From NCBI GenBank assembly GCA_042691655.1, contig CP170506.1, forward strand, positions 2,728,001 through 2,792,000: 64,000 nt of DNA. Direction: 5' to 3'. Position 1 is the first letter of the stretch. The number at the start of each line of letters is the position of its first letter. This stretch comes from UBA695 sp042691655 (GTDB lineage: Bacteria > Verrucomicrobiota > Verrucomicrobiia > Chthoniobacterales > Chthoniobacteraceae). The notes beneath the pieces were generated by a model that made no database searches, had not been told where the DNA came from, and was given only the letters and a program-made list of their open reading frames with translations. Shown piece by piece: positions 34,800 to 43,371 of the stretch. The position numbers and the translations under genes are program-made.

Positions 34800-35439
34800 G
34801 ATGGGAAAAGGAGATATTGAGAGAAGGGCGCGCGGGCTGGATGACCGGCTCGGGAGCGCCCGCCATGCGGAGGTGGCTGCGCAGGTCGTCAAGGTCGCGG
34901 CTGCTGGTAAACTGCGGATCGACGGTGGTGCGAAGTTGGAAGTCCACCCCGGAATGCTGCACAAGATTCAAGCTGATCATGACGCGCATGGCGCTCCCGG
35001 CGCTTCCGGTAAGGACTTGGTAACGGCGGTCCAGGGGAGCCTTGATGTCAAGCCCCACCCAATCCACCAGCGGCAACACAGCCGCCAACCGTTTGGGATA
35101 GATCCCCGCCGTGTGGAGGCCGATGGCGTAACCCAGTTCCCGGATTTGGCGGATCGCTTCGGGCAGTCTTGCATTACGGGTCGGTTCGCCGCCGCTGAAG
35201 ACCACGCCATCAAGAAATCCCCCGCGCTCTTCCAGAAACGAGAGCACGCCTTTCCACGGCAAATTCCCGTTGCTTTTCATCGGCCGCAGCCCGGCGTTGT
35301 GGCAATACGGGCAGCGCCAAGGGCACCCCTGAGTGAAGATCACGCAGGCGATGCGCCCAGGGAAATCGACCGTCGTCATGGGCACGATGCCCGCCACGGG
35401 AAGGAGGTCGCTGTCGTGAGCCAATGACCCTTCACTCAC
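34789..35439 (-). CDS. nrdG: Anaerobic ribonucleotide reductase activating protein
   Basis: The 216-residue radical SAM activase has the cluster motif CPWRCPYC within FTQGCPWRCPYCHN, and GGEPT. It makes the glycyl radical on NrdD. Its GTG start at 35439 overlaps the nrdD stop by four bases (GTGA). A longer reading upstream would overlap nrdD coding and is rejected. The C-terminal half is shorter than that of pyruvate formate-lyase activases, as expected for NrdG. Confidence 0.92.
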   Translation of the reverse strand: MSEGSLAHDSDLLPVAGIVPMTTVDFPGRIACVIFTQGCPWRCPYCHNAGLRPMKSNGNLPWKGVLSFLEERGGFLDGVVFSGGEPTRNARLPEAIRQIRELGYAIGLHTAGIYPKRLAAVLPLVDWVGLDIKAPLDRRYQVLTGSAGSAMRVMISLNLVQHSGVDFQLRTTVDPQFTSSRDLDDLRSHLRMAGAPEPVIQPARPSLNISFSHHAS

Positions 35440-37730
35440 GACAGCGCTTTCTCCGGTTCCCGTGGCGCGGGTTCGGCAAAGAAGGTTCTCTCTTTGAATT
35501 CGCTTTGCTTGCCTTTGTTGAACTGCGAGACGGGGCGGTAGTATCCCATCACACGCGTCCAGATTTCGCACGGCTGGCGCTCGTCGTCGGCCAAATCAGC
35601 CCCCTTGCCCTCGGCGCGCTTTTGCTCCGCGCGCGCCGCGTCGCACTTTGGGCAAAAAAGATGTTCGCCGGTAATATAGCCGTGCGCCGGGCAGATGGAG
35701 AAAGTCGGCGTGATGGTGATATAGGGAACGCGGAAGCGGGTGAGCGTCCGGCGCACCAGTTCCTTGCAGGCGCTGGCGCTGGAAAGGCGCTCGCCCATGT
35801 AGAGGTGGAATACCGTGCCGCCGGTGTAGCGGGTCTGGAAGGGCTCCTGGTGGACGAGGGCCGCGAACGGATCGTCGGAGAACCCGGCGGGGAGCTGCGT
35901 GGAGTTGGTGTAGTAGGGAGCCTCAGGGGTTCCCGCTTGCAGGATTTCCGGGAAGCGCTTCTTGTCCTCGCGGGCAAAGCGGTAGGTCGTGCCTTCCGCC
36001 GGGGTGGCTTCGAGGTTGTAGAGGTGGCCGGTTTCTTGCTGGAAGGCGACAATGCGCGTGCGGATATGATCCAGTAACCAGAGCCCGAACGCCGCCCCAT
36101 CCTCGGTGGCAATGTTTTCCTTGCCCTGCGTGAAGTTCAGGATGCACTCGTTGACGCCGTTAATGCCAATAGTGCTGAAGTGGTTCTGCAACCGGCCCAA
36201 ATATCGGCGAGTGAAGGGATACAGCCCCGCCTTTAGCCGTTCGCCGATGATGTTGCGCTTGATCTCCAGGCTCTGTTTGGCTAGTTCCAGGAGGTGATCC
36301 AGTTCCGCCTGCAAGCGCACGCGGTCGCCCCGGAATTTGTACCCGAGCCGGGCGCAGTTAAGCGTCACGACGCCCACCGACCCGGTCTGCTCCGCCGAGC
36401 CGAAGAGGCCGTTGCCGCGCTTCAAGAGTTCGCGCAGGTCGAGTTGCAATCGGCAGCACATGGAGCGGACCATGTTCGGTTTCAGCTCCGAGTTGATGAA
36501 GTTCTGGAAATACGGCAGCCCGTACTTGGCCGTCATCGCAAAGAGCGGCTCCGTGTTGGGGTGATCCCAGTCGAAATCCTCGGTAATATTATAGGTAGGG
36601 ATGGGGAACGTGAAGATGCGCCCTTTGATGTCGCCCGCCGTCATGACTTCGATGAACGCGCGGTTGATGAGGTCCATCTCGGCCTGCAACTCGCCGTATG
36701 TGAACGGCATTTCCTGCTTGCCGATGACCGGGTGCTGGGAGCGCAAGTCCTCCGGGCAAACCCAGTCGAAGGTCAGGTTGGTAAAGGGCGTCTGTGTCCC
36801 CCACCGCGACGGCACATTAAGGTTGTAGATGAACTCCTGGAAGCACTGGCGCACTTCGTCATAGGAAAGGCTGTCATGGCGGATGAACGGCGCGAGATAA
36901 GTATCCACCGAGCTGAACGCCTGCGCGCCCGCCCATTCATTTTGCAGCGTGCCCAGGAAATTAACCATCTGCCCCAGCGCGGTGCGCAAATGCTTGGGCG
37001 GGGCCGCCTCGATCTTGTTGGAGACTCCGTTAAATCCCTCCCAGAGAAGCTCCCGCAACGACCATCCCGCGCAGTAGCCCGCGAGCATGTCGAGGTCGTG
37101 GATGTGAAAATCGCCCTCGCGGTGGGCGCGTTCGATTTCCTTGCCATAAACATGGTGCAGCCAGTAGTTGGCAATGAGTTTGCCGGAGATGTTCAGGATC
37201 AAGCCGCCGAGCGAGTAGCCCTGGTTGGCGTTTGCGTTGACGCGCCAGTCCGCCGCGCTCAGGTATTCATTGACGGAGCCGACCGCCGGGACGAGCGGTT
37301 CGCCCGCGTCGCGGACCAGGCGGTTTTTGCGCCGGTCCTCGCGGTAGAGAATGTAGCGGCGCACAATGTTGTGCTCGCCGTTCTCCATGAGGTTCGCCTC
37401 CACCATGTCCTGGATGCGCTCCACGTCCATCGTCTGTCCGCGCACACTGGATGCGATGACCTTTTGCGCGACCTCCTCGGCAATGCGCGTCGCCTTTGCC
37501 GTCGCGCTTGGAGGCAGCGAGGCGGCGGCGGCGATGCCCAATTCCGCGCGCCATGCGCTTTCGAGCGCCAGGAGAATGCGAGCGGGGTTGAAGCTTTCCT
37601 TGCGACCGTCGCGCTTGAGCACGAAGAAGCTCTGGGCGTTAAGCGGATCAAGCTGGGGCAGCGTGAGTTGCTTGCCGTTGAGGTCGGGGTTCATGGACGT
37701 AACAGGCTGGATATCGGGGATCGTGGACAT
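35436..37730 (-). CDS. nrdD: Anaerobic (class III) ribonucleoside-triphosphate reductase
   Basis: The 764-residue enzyme has an N-terminal ATP-cone (VLKRDGRKESFNPARILLAL), the barrel with RSMCCRLQLDL, a zinc region CPAHGYITGEHLFCPKC, and the glycyl-radical segment RVMGYYRPVSQFNKGK. It makes dNTPs without oxygen and without B12. Oxygen destroys the radical, so the gene implies growth under anoxia. It follows the split thrE by 20 bases and overlaps nrdG. Confidence 0.95.
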   Translation of the reverse strand: MSTIPDIQPVTSMNPDLNGKQLTLPQLDPLNAQSFFVLKRDGRKESFNPARILLALESAWRAELGIAAAASLPPSATAKATRIAEEVAQKVIASSVRGQTMDVERIQDMVEANLMENGEHNIVRRYILYREDRRKNRLVRDAGEPLVPAVGSVNEYLSAADWRVNANANQGYSLGGLILNISGKLIANYWLHHVYGKEIERAHREGDFHIHDLDMLAGYCAGWSLRELLWEGFNGVSNKIEAAPPKHLRTALGQMVNFLGTLQNEWAGAQAFSSVDTYLAPFIRHDSLSYDEVRQCFQEFIYNLNVPSRWGTQTPFTNLTFDWVCPEDLRSQHPVIGKQEMPFTYGELQAEMDLINRAFIEVMTAGDIKGRIFTFPIPTYNITEDFDWDHPNTEPLFAMTAKYGLPYFQNFINSELKPNMVRSMCCRLQLDLRELLKRGNGLFGSAEQTGSVGVVTLNCARLGYKFRGDRVRLQAELDHLLELAKQSLEIKRNIIGERLKAGLYPFTRRYLGRLQNHFSTIGINGVNECILNFTQGKENIATEDGAAFGLWLLDHIRTRIVAFQQETGHLYNLEATPAEGTTYRFAREDKKRFPEILQAGTPEAPYYTNSTQLPAGFSDDPFAALVHQEPFQTRYTGGTVFHLYMGERLSSASACKELVRRTLTRFRVPYITITPTFSICPAHGYITGEHLFCPKCDAARAEQKRAEGKGADLADDERQPCEIWTRVMGYYRPVSQFNKGKQSEFKERTFFAEPAPREPEKALS

Positions 37731-37749
37731 AGACAGGATGGGGTTGGAG

Positions 37750-38223
37750 TTAAACGACCGGTTTGCGCCGGTAAAAAAGAAGCCCCGGCATGGCCAGCCC
37801 GGCGGCCAGGGCGCTGGTGATGAACGCCATTTTGAGGAATGCATCAACGAAGGTTCCCAGCAACGGGACGCTCATGCCGTGTTCGTTAATCTGGAAGAGG
37901 GCCAGCATGGCGGTAAAGGCGTGTTTGCCGGGGATCATGGGAATGATCGCGGCGACGCTAAACACCTTGGGGTGCGCGGCCAGTTTCTGCGCCCAGTAGA
38001 TGCCCACGAAGCTGACAAGCGTGGCGGCCAGCAGCGTGGCCCATTCGATCGGCATCCCCGTGGCGTGGATCAGAGCGAAGCGCAGCCCGTGGCCCATCGC
38101 GCCGCCCATGGCGCAGTAGCCGAGCGCATGGCGGGGGACGTTGAAAAGAAGCGCGAAGCCGACGGCGGGCAGCGAAGCCGTGATCATGTCCGCAAGCAGC
38201 AGAGAAAGGAAACTCAGGTCCAT
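37750..38223 (-). CDS. Threonine/serine exporter ThrE, C-terminal half (ThrE2/DUF3815)
   Basis: The 157-residue membrane protein matches the second half of ThrE: FLSLLLADMITASLPAVGFALLF and IPMIPGKHAFTAMLAL, with five hydrophobic segments. It overlaps the first half by ten bases. The two chains together make a split ThrE-type exporter. ATG 38223 is favoured over 38301 because the upstream residues are frame-shadow sequence of ThrE1. Confidence 0.88.
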   Translation of the reverse strand: MDLSFLSLLLADMITASLPAVGFALLFNVPRHALGYCAMGGAMGHGLRFALIHATGMPIEWATLLAATLVSFVGIYWAQKLAAHPKVFSVAAIIPMIPGKHAFTAMLALFQINEHGMSVPLLGTFVDAFLKMAFITSALAAGLAMPGLLFYRRKPVV

Positions 38224-39014
38224 CCCTTGATCCTCCAGAGGGTGAGCGCGAGCATGATCCCCATGCTGCTGGCGAAGATGAGCAACATGGCGTAGGTCCA
38301 CCGGGCCACGCCGGTATTAACGTAGCCTTTGACCATGTCGGAAACGGCGTTGATGAGCGGGAAGCCGGGAATCAAGAGCAGCACGCAGGCGGCGAGCACC
38401 ATGTCGGGATGCGCGCTCCAGCCGCGCTTGACGCCCTGCCCGACAAGGCTTGTCGCGACGAATGCCGTGGCGAAGAAGTTGACCAGCGGGTTGAAGTGCC
38501 ACGAGGCCAGCACCTGGCGCGCCGCCATGGCCACGCCGCTCGCCCCGAAAACCAGCGCGGCGGAAAGCCAGTCCGCGCCCATCAGCCGGGCGAAGCTCGC
38601 GCACGATACGCCGATCATCACGGCCACAAGCGGCTTGGGGTAATGGTAGGGCCGGATGGCTTCCAAACGCCGCTGGATCTCCGCGCGGTCGATATGCCCG
38701 TTCTCGGCCTGGATCACCGTGTGCTGGACGGCCGTGACGACGTGCATGTTGATGCCATGGTCTACAGTGCGGCGGACCGTGGTGATGCAGTGGCCTCCTC
38801 GGCGCGTGGTTAGCGAAAGAGCATTGGCGGTGATGGACATTTCCACCTCCCCGAGCCCGAGCGCCGAGCCGAGCCGCTTGGAGACGATCTCCACGAGCGC
38901 GCTCTCGGCCCCGTGCTGCATGAGGAGCTGGCCCGCGAGGATGCAGAGCCGGGTGATCTCCCTCTGATCCGGCTCGCGAATTTGGGGCATGGGTGGGTCG
39001 GCCAGTTCAAGCAT
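38214..39014 (-). CDS. Threonine/serine exporter ThrE, N-terminal half (ThrE1/DUF1212)
   Basis: The 266-residue protein has the soluble DUF1212 part: LLMQHGAESALVEIVSKRLG and VRRTVDHGINMHVVTAVQ. It then has five or more membrane segments with IPGFPLINAVSDM, the conserved P-G-F-P loop. It overlaps adk by eight bases. Start 39014 (MLELADPPMP) is reasonable; ATG 39074 is possible but overlaps adk more deeply. Confidence 0.88.
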   Translation of the reverse strand: MLELADPPMPQIREPDQREITRLCILAGQLLMQHGAESALVEIVSKRLGSALGLGEVEMSITANALSLTTRRGGHCITTVRRTVDHGINMHVVTAVQHTVIQAENGHIDRAEIQRRLEAIRPYHYPKPLVAVMIGVSCASFARLMGADWLSAALVFGASGVAMAARQVLASWHFNPLVNFFATAFVATSLVGQGVKRGWSAHPDMVLAACVLLLIPGFPLINAVSDMVKGYVNTGVARWTYAMLLIFASSMGIMLALTLWRIKGWT

Positions 39015-39624
39015 GGCAGAGGCGAGAGGCGGGGGCTTTCGCGCGGCCGCATCCGAGCGCTTCGAGGATCGCATGGAAGACGACGTAGGGGGCCTCGGTG
39101 GTGTAGACGGTAGAGATCCGCGAGCGCCCGTAGTAGTCGAGCACGGGGAGCGTCTCTTCCTTGTAAACGGCCAGGCGGCGGCGGATCACTTTTTCGTCGG
39201 CATCATCGAGGCGGTTGTCCTTGAGCGCGCGGCGACGCATCCGGGCAACGAGCTGGTCTTCGTCCGGGCAGGTCAGGTGGAAGACGCGTTTGACGTCCAG
39301 GAACGGTTCGAGTAAGCGGGCCTGGGCGACGTTGCGCGGGATGCCGTCGAGGACGAGGTGGTTGCACTCCGGCTTGAAGCGTCCGCTGGCCACGAGCGCT
39401 TTCATTTGCGATTTCCAGAGATCCATTACGAGCGTGTCGGGGACGAGCTGGCCCTTGGAGGAATAGCTCGCGAAGGCTTTCCCGAGCGGCGATTCCATAT
39501 CGAGCGAACGGAAAACGTCCCCACACGCCAGGTGGCAAAAGCCGGGGATGGAGCCGAGGATACGCCCATGGGTTCCCTTGCCGGAGCCGGGCGAGCCGAA
39601 GAATAGAAAGGTGGAGTATCTCAT
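39007..39624 (-). CDS. adk: Adenylate kinase-like nucleoside monophosphate kinase (short LID)
   Basis: The 205-residue protein has the P-loop GSPGSGKGTH, the NMP-binding HLACGDVFRSLD, and LDGIPRN (family LDGFPR). The LID is short (RMRRRALKDNRLDDADEKVIRRR) and has no zinc cysteines. The altered LDGIPRN and absence of a long LID mean the substrate could be AMP or another NMP. It begins 12 bases after metE on the same strand. Confidence 0.88.
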   Translation of the reverse strand: MRYSTFLFFGSPGSGKGTHGRILGSIPGFCHLACGDVFRSLDMESPLGKAFASYSSKGQLVPDTLVMDLWKSQMKALVASGRFKPECNHLVLDGIPRNVAQARLLEPFLDVKRVFHLTCPDEDQLVARMRRRALKDNRLDDADEKVIRRRLAVYKEETLPVLDYYGRSRISTVYTTEAPYVVFHAILEALGCGRAKAPASRLCHA

Positions 39625-39635
39625 AAGCGTTTTTT

Positions 39636-42029
39636 TTAGTGAACAAGCGCCGCTGCTTCCCGCGCTGGGGCGGCGTTTTTCCCATTCCCTCCATCGCGCA
39701 ACCGGCGCACGGTTTGCACCATGTTTTGGAGCGAGGCCGTGACCTCCTCCCAGCCCCGGGTTTTCAGGCCGCAATCCGGGTTGACCCACAGGCGGTCGAG
39801 CGGCAGGACAGCGGTGGCGGCGTAGATGGAGTCGAGGAATTCAAGAGTCGAGGGGACCCGGGGCGAGTGGACGTCCCAGACGCCCGGCCCGATGCCGTTT
39901 GGGTAGCCGGAAAGCGCGAAGGAGCGCAGCAGGTCCATTCCAGAGCGGGCGGCTTCGATGGAAATCACGTCGGCATCAAGCGCGATGATAAACGGCATGA
40001 TGTCGCTAAACTCGCTATAGCACATGTGCGTGTGAATTTGCGTGGCATCCTGGACACCGGAGACCGTCAGGTGAAAGGCTTCCACGGCCCAATGCAGGTA
40101 TTGCCCCCAGCGGTCGCGGCGCAGGGGGAGGCCCTCGCGCAAGGCCGGTTCGTCAATCTGGATGATGCCAATGCCCGCCGCTTCCAAATCAAGCACTTCA
40201 TCCCGGATGGCCAGCGCCAGTTGCTTTGCGGTGACAGAGCGCGGCTGGTCGTCGCGCACAAAGCTCCATTGAAGAAGGGTGACGGGGCCGGTGAGCATTC
40301 CCTTCATTGGCTTGGCGGTGAGGGCTTGCGCGAACTTAGACCAGCGTACCGTCATCGGATGGGGCCGGGAAACATCGCCGTAAATGACGGGCGGCTTGAC
40401 GCAACGTGAGCCGTAGCTCTGCACCCATCCATTTTGCGTGATGGCGATGCCGTCAAGCTGCTCGCCGAAGTATTCCACCATGTCGGTGCGCTCCGGTTCG
40501 CCGTGAACCAGGACGTCCAGGCCAAGCTCTTCCTGCCGCCGCACGCAGTCGCGGATCGATTCCTCCAAAAAGCGTTCATACTCCGTACTACCAATCTCCC
40601 CGCGCTTGAATTTCGCGCGGGTCCGGCGCAGTTCCGCCGTTTGAGGGAAGGAGCCAATCGTCGTGGTGGGCAGGACGGGCAATATGAAGCGGGCCGCCTG
40701 GGCTTTGCGCCGGGCGGGGTAGGCGCTCTTGCGGCGGAATGAACCGCCGGAGAGCTGCTCGCACCGTTCCCGGACGATGACATTCTGGCGGCGGGGGCTG
40801 GATTTGCGGTTGCCGATGGCGCGGACGTTCAGCTCCAGTTCCGACAAATCCGATTCCTCGCCCGCAATGCGGGCCAGTGTCTTGACTTCGCCGAGTTTTT
40901 CCTCGGCAAAGGCGAGCCAGATTTTCAGCTCCGGGTCGAGCCGCTTTTCCTCCGCTAGGCTCACGGGGACATGCAGAAGTGAGCAGGAGGGCGAAATGAT
41001 AAGGCGCTCCGATCCAAGGGTCGCCCCTGCCCGGCCCAAAAGCTGGAGCGTGGCGGACAGGTCGTTGGCCCAAACATTTCGCCCGTCCACCACGCCCAGA
41101 GAAAGCGACATTTGGCCGGGGAGTTCCCGCACCACTGCGTCCAATTCGGTCGAGGCCCGCACGACATCAAGGTGGAAGGCATCTACCGGGAGTTGGAGCG
41201 CGGTGGCACGATTTTGCCCCAAGTCTCCGAAGTAGTTGGCCAGCAAAATTTTAGACGATGGCGAGGCGTTGCGCAGCGTGGCGTAGGCCAGGCGCAGGGC
41301 CGATTGGGCCGCCGGGGAGAGATCGCAAGAGAGAATCGGCTCGTCGAACTGCACCCAGTTTGCCCCCAGCATGTAGAGTTTCTGGAGTACCCACTCATAC
41401 ACAGGAAGCAGCGAGTGCAGCAGCGTGAGGGGATCGAACGCGGCATCCTCGCAGTTCTTGCCCAGGAGCAGGAACGTGACCGGCCCGAGCAGAACGGGCA
41501 TGGTTTCGATACCGAGTGCGCGGGCCTCCAGCCATTCATCAAACGGCTTTTCGGAGGAAAGCCGGAACTGCTGGCCCGCGTGGAACTCCGGCACTAGGTA
41601 GTGGTAGTTCGTGTCGAACCATTTGGTCATCTCCAGGGCCTGGAGGGAGTCGGCGGGCAACGAACCGGCGACCGTATTGCGCAACACGTCATCGCCGGGG
41701 CTGCCCGCCCACGTTTCCTGTCTTCCACGTGCCATGGCAAAGTAAGTGTCCAATCCTACATTGCCTTCGACACGGCCGAAGCGGGACGGCACCGCGCCGA
41801 CCAGGGCGCAGGTGTCCAAAACGTGGTCGTAAAAACTGAAGTCGTTGGAGGGGATGAGATCAATCCCCGCTGCTTGCTGGAGCCGCCAGTTGTGCTGACG
41901 AATTTGGCGGCCTGCCTTGTTTAAATCCTCCGAAGTGGAGCGCCCAGACCAATAGCTTTCCAGGGCTTTTTTGAGCTCGCGCTGGCGGCCGATGCGAGGG
42001 AAACCGAGATTATGCGTTAAAATTTTCAT
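39636..42029 (-). CDS. metE: Cobalamin-independent methionine synthase
   Basis: The 797-residue enzyme starts MKILTHNLGFPRIG and has both beta-barrel halves. The zinc and homocysteine site appears in the C-terminal half: HTHMCYSEFSDIMP (His and Cys ligands) and NPDCGLKTRGWEE (Cys ligand). LPTTTIGSFPQTAELRR marks the second barrel. The expression signal is a cobalamin riboswitch at 42285-42455 followed by a probable terminator, so the gene is expected to be off when B12 is ample. Confidence 0.96.
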   Translation of the reverse strand: MKILTHNLGFPRIGRQRELKKALESYWSGRSTSEDLNKAGRQIRQHNWRLQQAAGIDLIPSNDFSFYDHVLDTCALVGAVPSRFGRVEGNVGLDTYFAMARGRQETWAGSPGDDVLRNTVAGSLPADSLQALEMTKWFDTNYHYLVPEFHAGQQFRLSSEKPFDEWLEARALGIETMPVLLGPVTFLLLGKNCEDAAFDPLTLLHSLLPVYEWVLQKLYMLGANWVQFDEPILSCDLSPAAQSALRLAYATLRNASPSSKILLANYFGDLGQNRATALQLPVDAFHLDVVRASTELDAVVRELPGQMSLSLGVVDGRNVWANDLSATLQLLGRAGATLGSERLIISPSCSLLHVPVSLAEEKRLDPELKIWLAFAEEKLGEVKTLARIAGEESDLSELELNVRAIGNRKSSPRRQNVIVRERCEQLSGGSFRRKSAYPARRKAQAARFILPVLPTTTIGSFPQTAELRRTRAKFKRGEIGSTEYERFLEESIRDCVRRQEELGLDVLVHGEPERTDMVEYFGEQLDGIAITQNGWVQSYGSRCVKPPVIYGDVSRPHPMTVRWSKFAQALTAKPMKGMLTGPVTLLQWSFVRDDQPRSVTAKQLALAIRDEVLDLEAAGIGIIQIDEPALREGLPLRRDRWGQYLHWAVEAFHLTVSGVQDATQIHTHMCYSEFSDIMPFIIALDADVISIEAARSGMDLLRSFALSGYPNGIGPGVWDVHSPRVPSTLEFLDSIYAATAVLPLDRLWVNPDCGLKTRGWEEVTASLQNMVQTVRRLRDGGNGKNAAPAREAAALVH

Positions 42030-42097
42030 GTTTGTTTCTGTTGTGGGGTGCCGCCCCCTTGTTGATGACCTTTTTGCCGGGCGCGAAACGAGGGCAC

Positions 42098-42141
42098 GAA
42101 AAAACCCGCTTTTCAACTCCGGCGAGGGAGTGAAGGCGGGC
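42098..42141 (-). terminator. Probable intrinsic terminator in the metE leader
   Basis: On the minus strand an outer stem CCCGC/GCGGG encloses a second stem (ACTCC/GGAGT), and the outer stem is followed by six U residues. It lies between the cobalamin aptamer and the metE ATG, where a riboswitch-controlled terminator is expected. Alternate pairing with the aptamer was not modelled. Confidence 0.6.
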
Positions 42142-42284
42142 ATCCAGGGGCCTGGCTGGATTTTGGGAGCCCTCGGGCGCTCCAATCTCCAACCGGCAAC
42201 AGAACAAACTCGTCCAATTCCCCCATCCTGTCTTTTGGCGCGACAGTCGCCCAGACGGATGTCTGGGACTTGATGAGCATGAGC

Positions 42285-42455
42285 AAGCAGGTCTTCTGAC
42301 TTCGGGGTCAATCTACTAGCTTCGCCTTACCGCCAGGACTTTTTGGAGTCCCAACAGTGGCATTCGAAGCGTTCGTCGTCCGTTACAGCGGCGCTAACCG
42401 TGCGAGTTTTTCACTCGCTTCCCTATTCTCCCTGGACCGTGATCCAAGGCACTTG
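42285..42455 (-). ncRNA. Cobalamin (B12) riboswitch
   Basis: Reading the minus strand, the order is AGTGCCTTGG, GGGAAGCGAGTGAAAAACTC, GCGCCGCTGTAACGG, GCCACTG, and the B12 box AGTCAGAAGACCTGCT (42286-42301). These match the conserved cobalamin aptamer core in order and spacing. It precedes metE by about 255 bases. In this arrangement, bound B12 would terminate transcription before the B12-independent enzyme. Confidence 0.9.
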
Positions 42456-42621
42456 TTCATGAAGGTCACAAAACGTGACCAAGATTTTCAAAGAACTGGA
42501 GCAACGATAGGACAACCCGACGAGAACCGTCAATTCTTTTTGGAGCCTCGGGGAATCCGTTTCAGCCCGATTCACCGTAAGGTCCGTGCGGAGAGGAGCT
42601 TCAATGGGGCTGGTTGCGCAT
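42456..42621 (-). promoter_or_regulatory. metE 5' region upstream of the riboswitch
   Basis: This stretch should contain the metE promoter. It holds a small perfect hairpin (GGTCAC-AAAAC-GTGACC) at about 42465-42481. No clear -35/-10 pair was identified. Confidence 0.35.
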
Positions 42622-42825
42622 CTATTCCCGATGAAATTTTGTGATACATTCGCGGCAGATGCAGGCTCGGTTGCGCAGTTCCTCGGGAACGCGCTCAAGC
42701 AGCTCCCTGGGAATGGTCACCTCGGTACACCAGCACGGGCCTTTGTTGGCATCCGTGGTGCAGAGATGGCAACCGTTGGGGCCTCCGCAAAGAGGACAGA
42801 GTGAGGGATCGACGGATGGGTTCAT
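42622..42825 (-). CDS. Cysteine-rich CWC family small protein
   Basis: The 67-residue protein starts MNPSVDPSLCPLCGG and has CHLC, then GPCWCTEV (the CWC motif) and CICRECITKF. The eight or more paired cysteines suggest zinc or another metal binding. The family is of unknown function. Its ATG overlaps the stop of the upstream DUF6580-like remnant by four bases. It is the last gene before the metE leader. Confidence 0.82.
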   Translation of the reverse strand: MNPSVDPSLCPLCGGPNGCHLCTTDANKGPCWCTEVTIPRELLERVPEELRNRACICRECITKFHRE

Positions 42826-43022
42826 GCGGCATAGGCTTCCCGCAACACGGGCAGTCGCCATTGAGCCAACGCCATCCCGCCAAAGAGCGCAAGATTGAAA
42901 ATCAGGTCGTCCGTCAGCGTGTTTTGGAAGAACGGCAGCGCCGCGACATCGCATGCGAGGATAGAACAAGCCCGCTTTTCATTCAGGACACTTGGACTAT
43001 CCATAATGTCTTCTGTTGCCAT
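42822..43022 (-). pseudogene. DUF6580-like membrane protein, C-terminal remnant
   Basis: A 66-residue frame ends with AALPFFQNTLTDDLIFNLALFGG and LAQWRLP, which resembles the last membrane segment of DUF6580 proteins. The first four or more segments are missing, and the residues before CDVAALPFF are unlike any family. The small frame still overlaps the CWC start by four bases, as a coupled gene would. I read it as a 5'-deleted gene. Confidence 0.5.
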
Positions 43023-43371
43023 ACGACACCGGGTTTCCCTGATGAAAATTTATCATCATGCGGACGATTTCTTTCCACTTGAGGAGGAAGCGCTCCCATG
43101 GCCCACCTTTGCAATAATGGCCTCCGCTAAGTTTATTATTCTTAACATTCTTAACACCAACATGTTGCATATATATTAGCCAGCGATTCCAGGGATGGCA
43201 TATATTGTGCTATCTGTCGGAACTTGCACATCAGACAAACTGGGTGATTCCCTGGCTTGACGGGCTGAATACAGCCTTTTTCGACAAGTTAGGGAGAGTG
43301 ATCAAAAACAACCTCATTCGCGCGAATATGGACCGACCAACGGCCATCCCGCGATCAGTTTATCACCATCA
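43023..43371. promoter_or_regulatory. Control region upstream of the TonB-dependent receptor
   Basis: The region is AT-rich around 43130-43210. It holds a tandem ATTCTTAAC repeat (43138-43155) and two GCATATAT blocks at 43167-43174 and 43198-43205, spaced 31 bases apart (three helical turns). An inverted pair CCAGGGA/TCCCTGG lies at 43189-43195 and 43249-43255. These may be regulator sites, but no Fur box or B12 riboswitch is recognised. Confidence 0.4.

Noticed and set aside
36294..37820. A 508-codon plus-strand frame opposite nrdD
   Set aside because: It is fully antisense to a clear class III reductase and shows shadow-type composition rich in Arg, Glu and Val.
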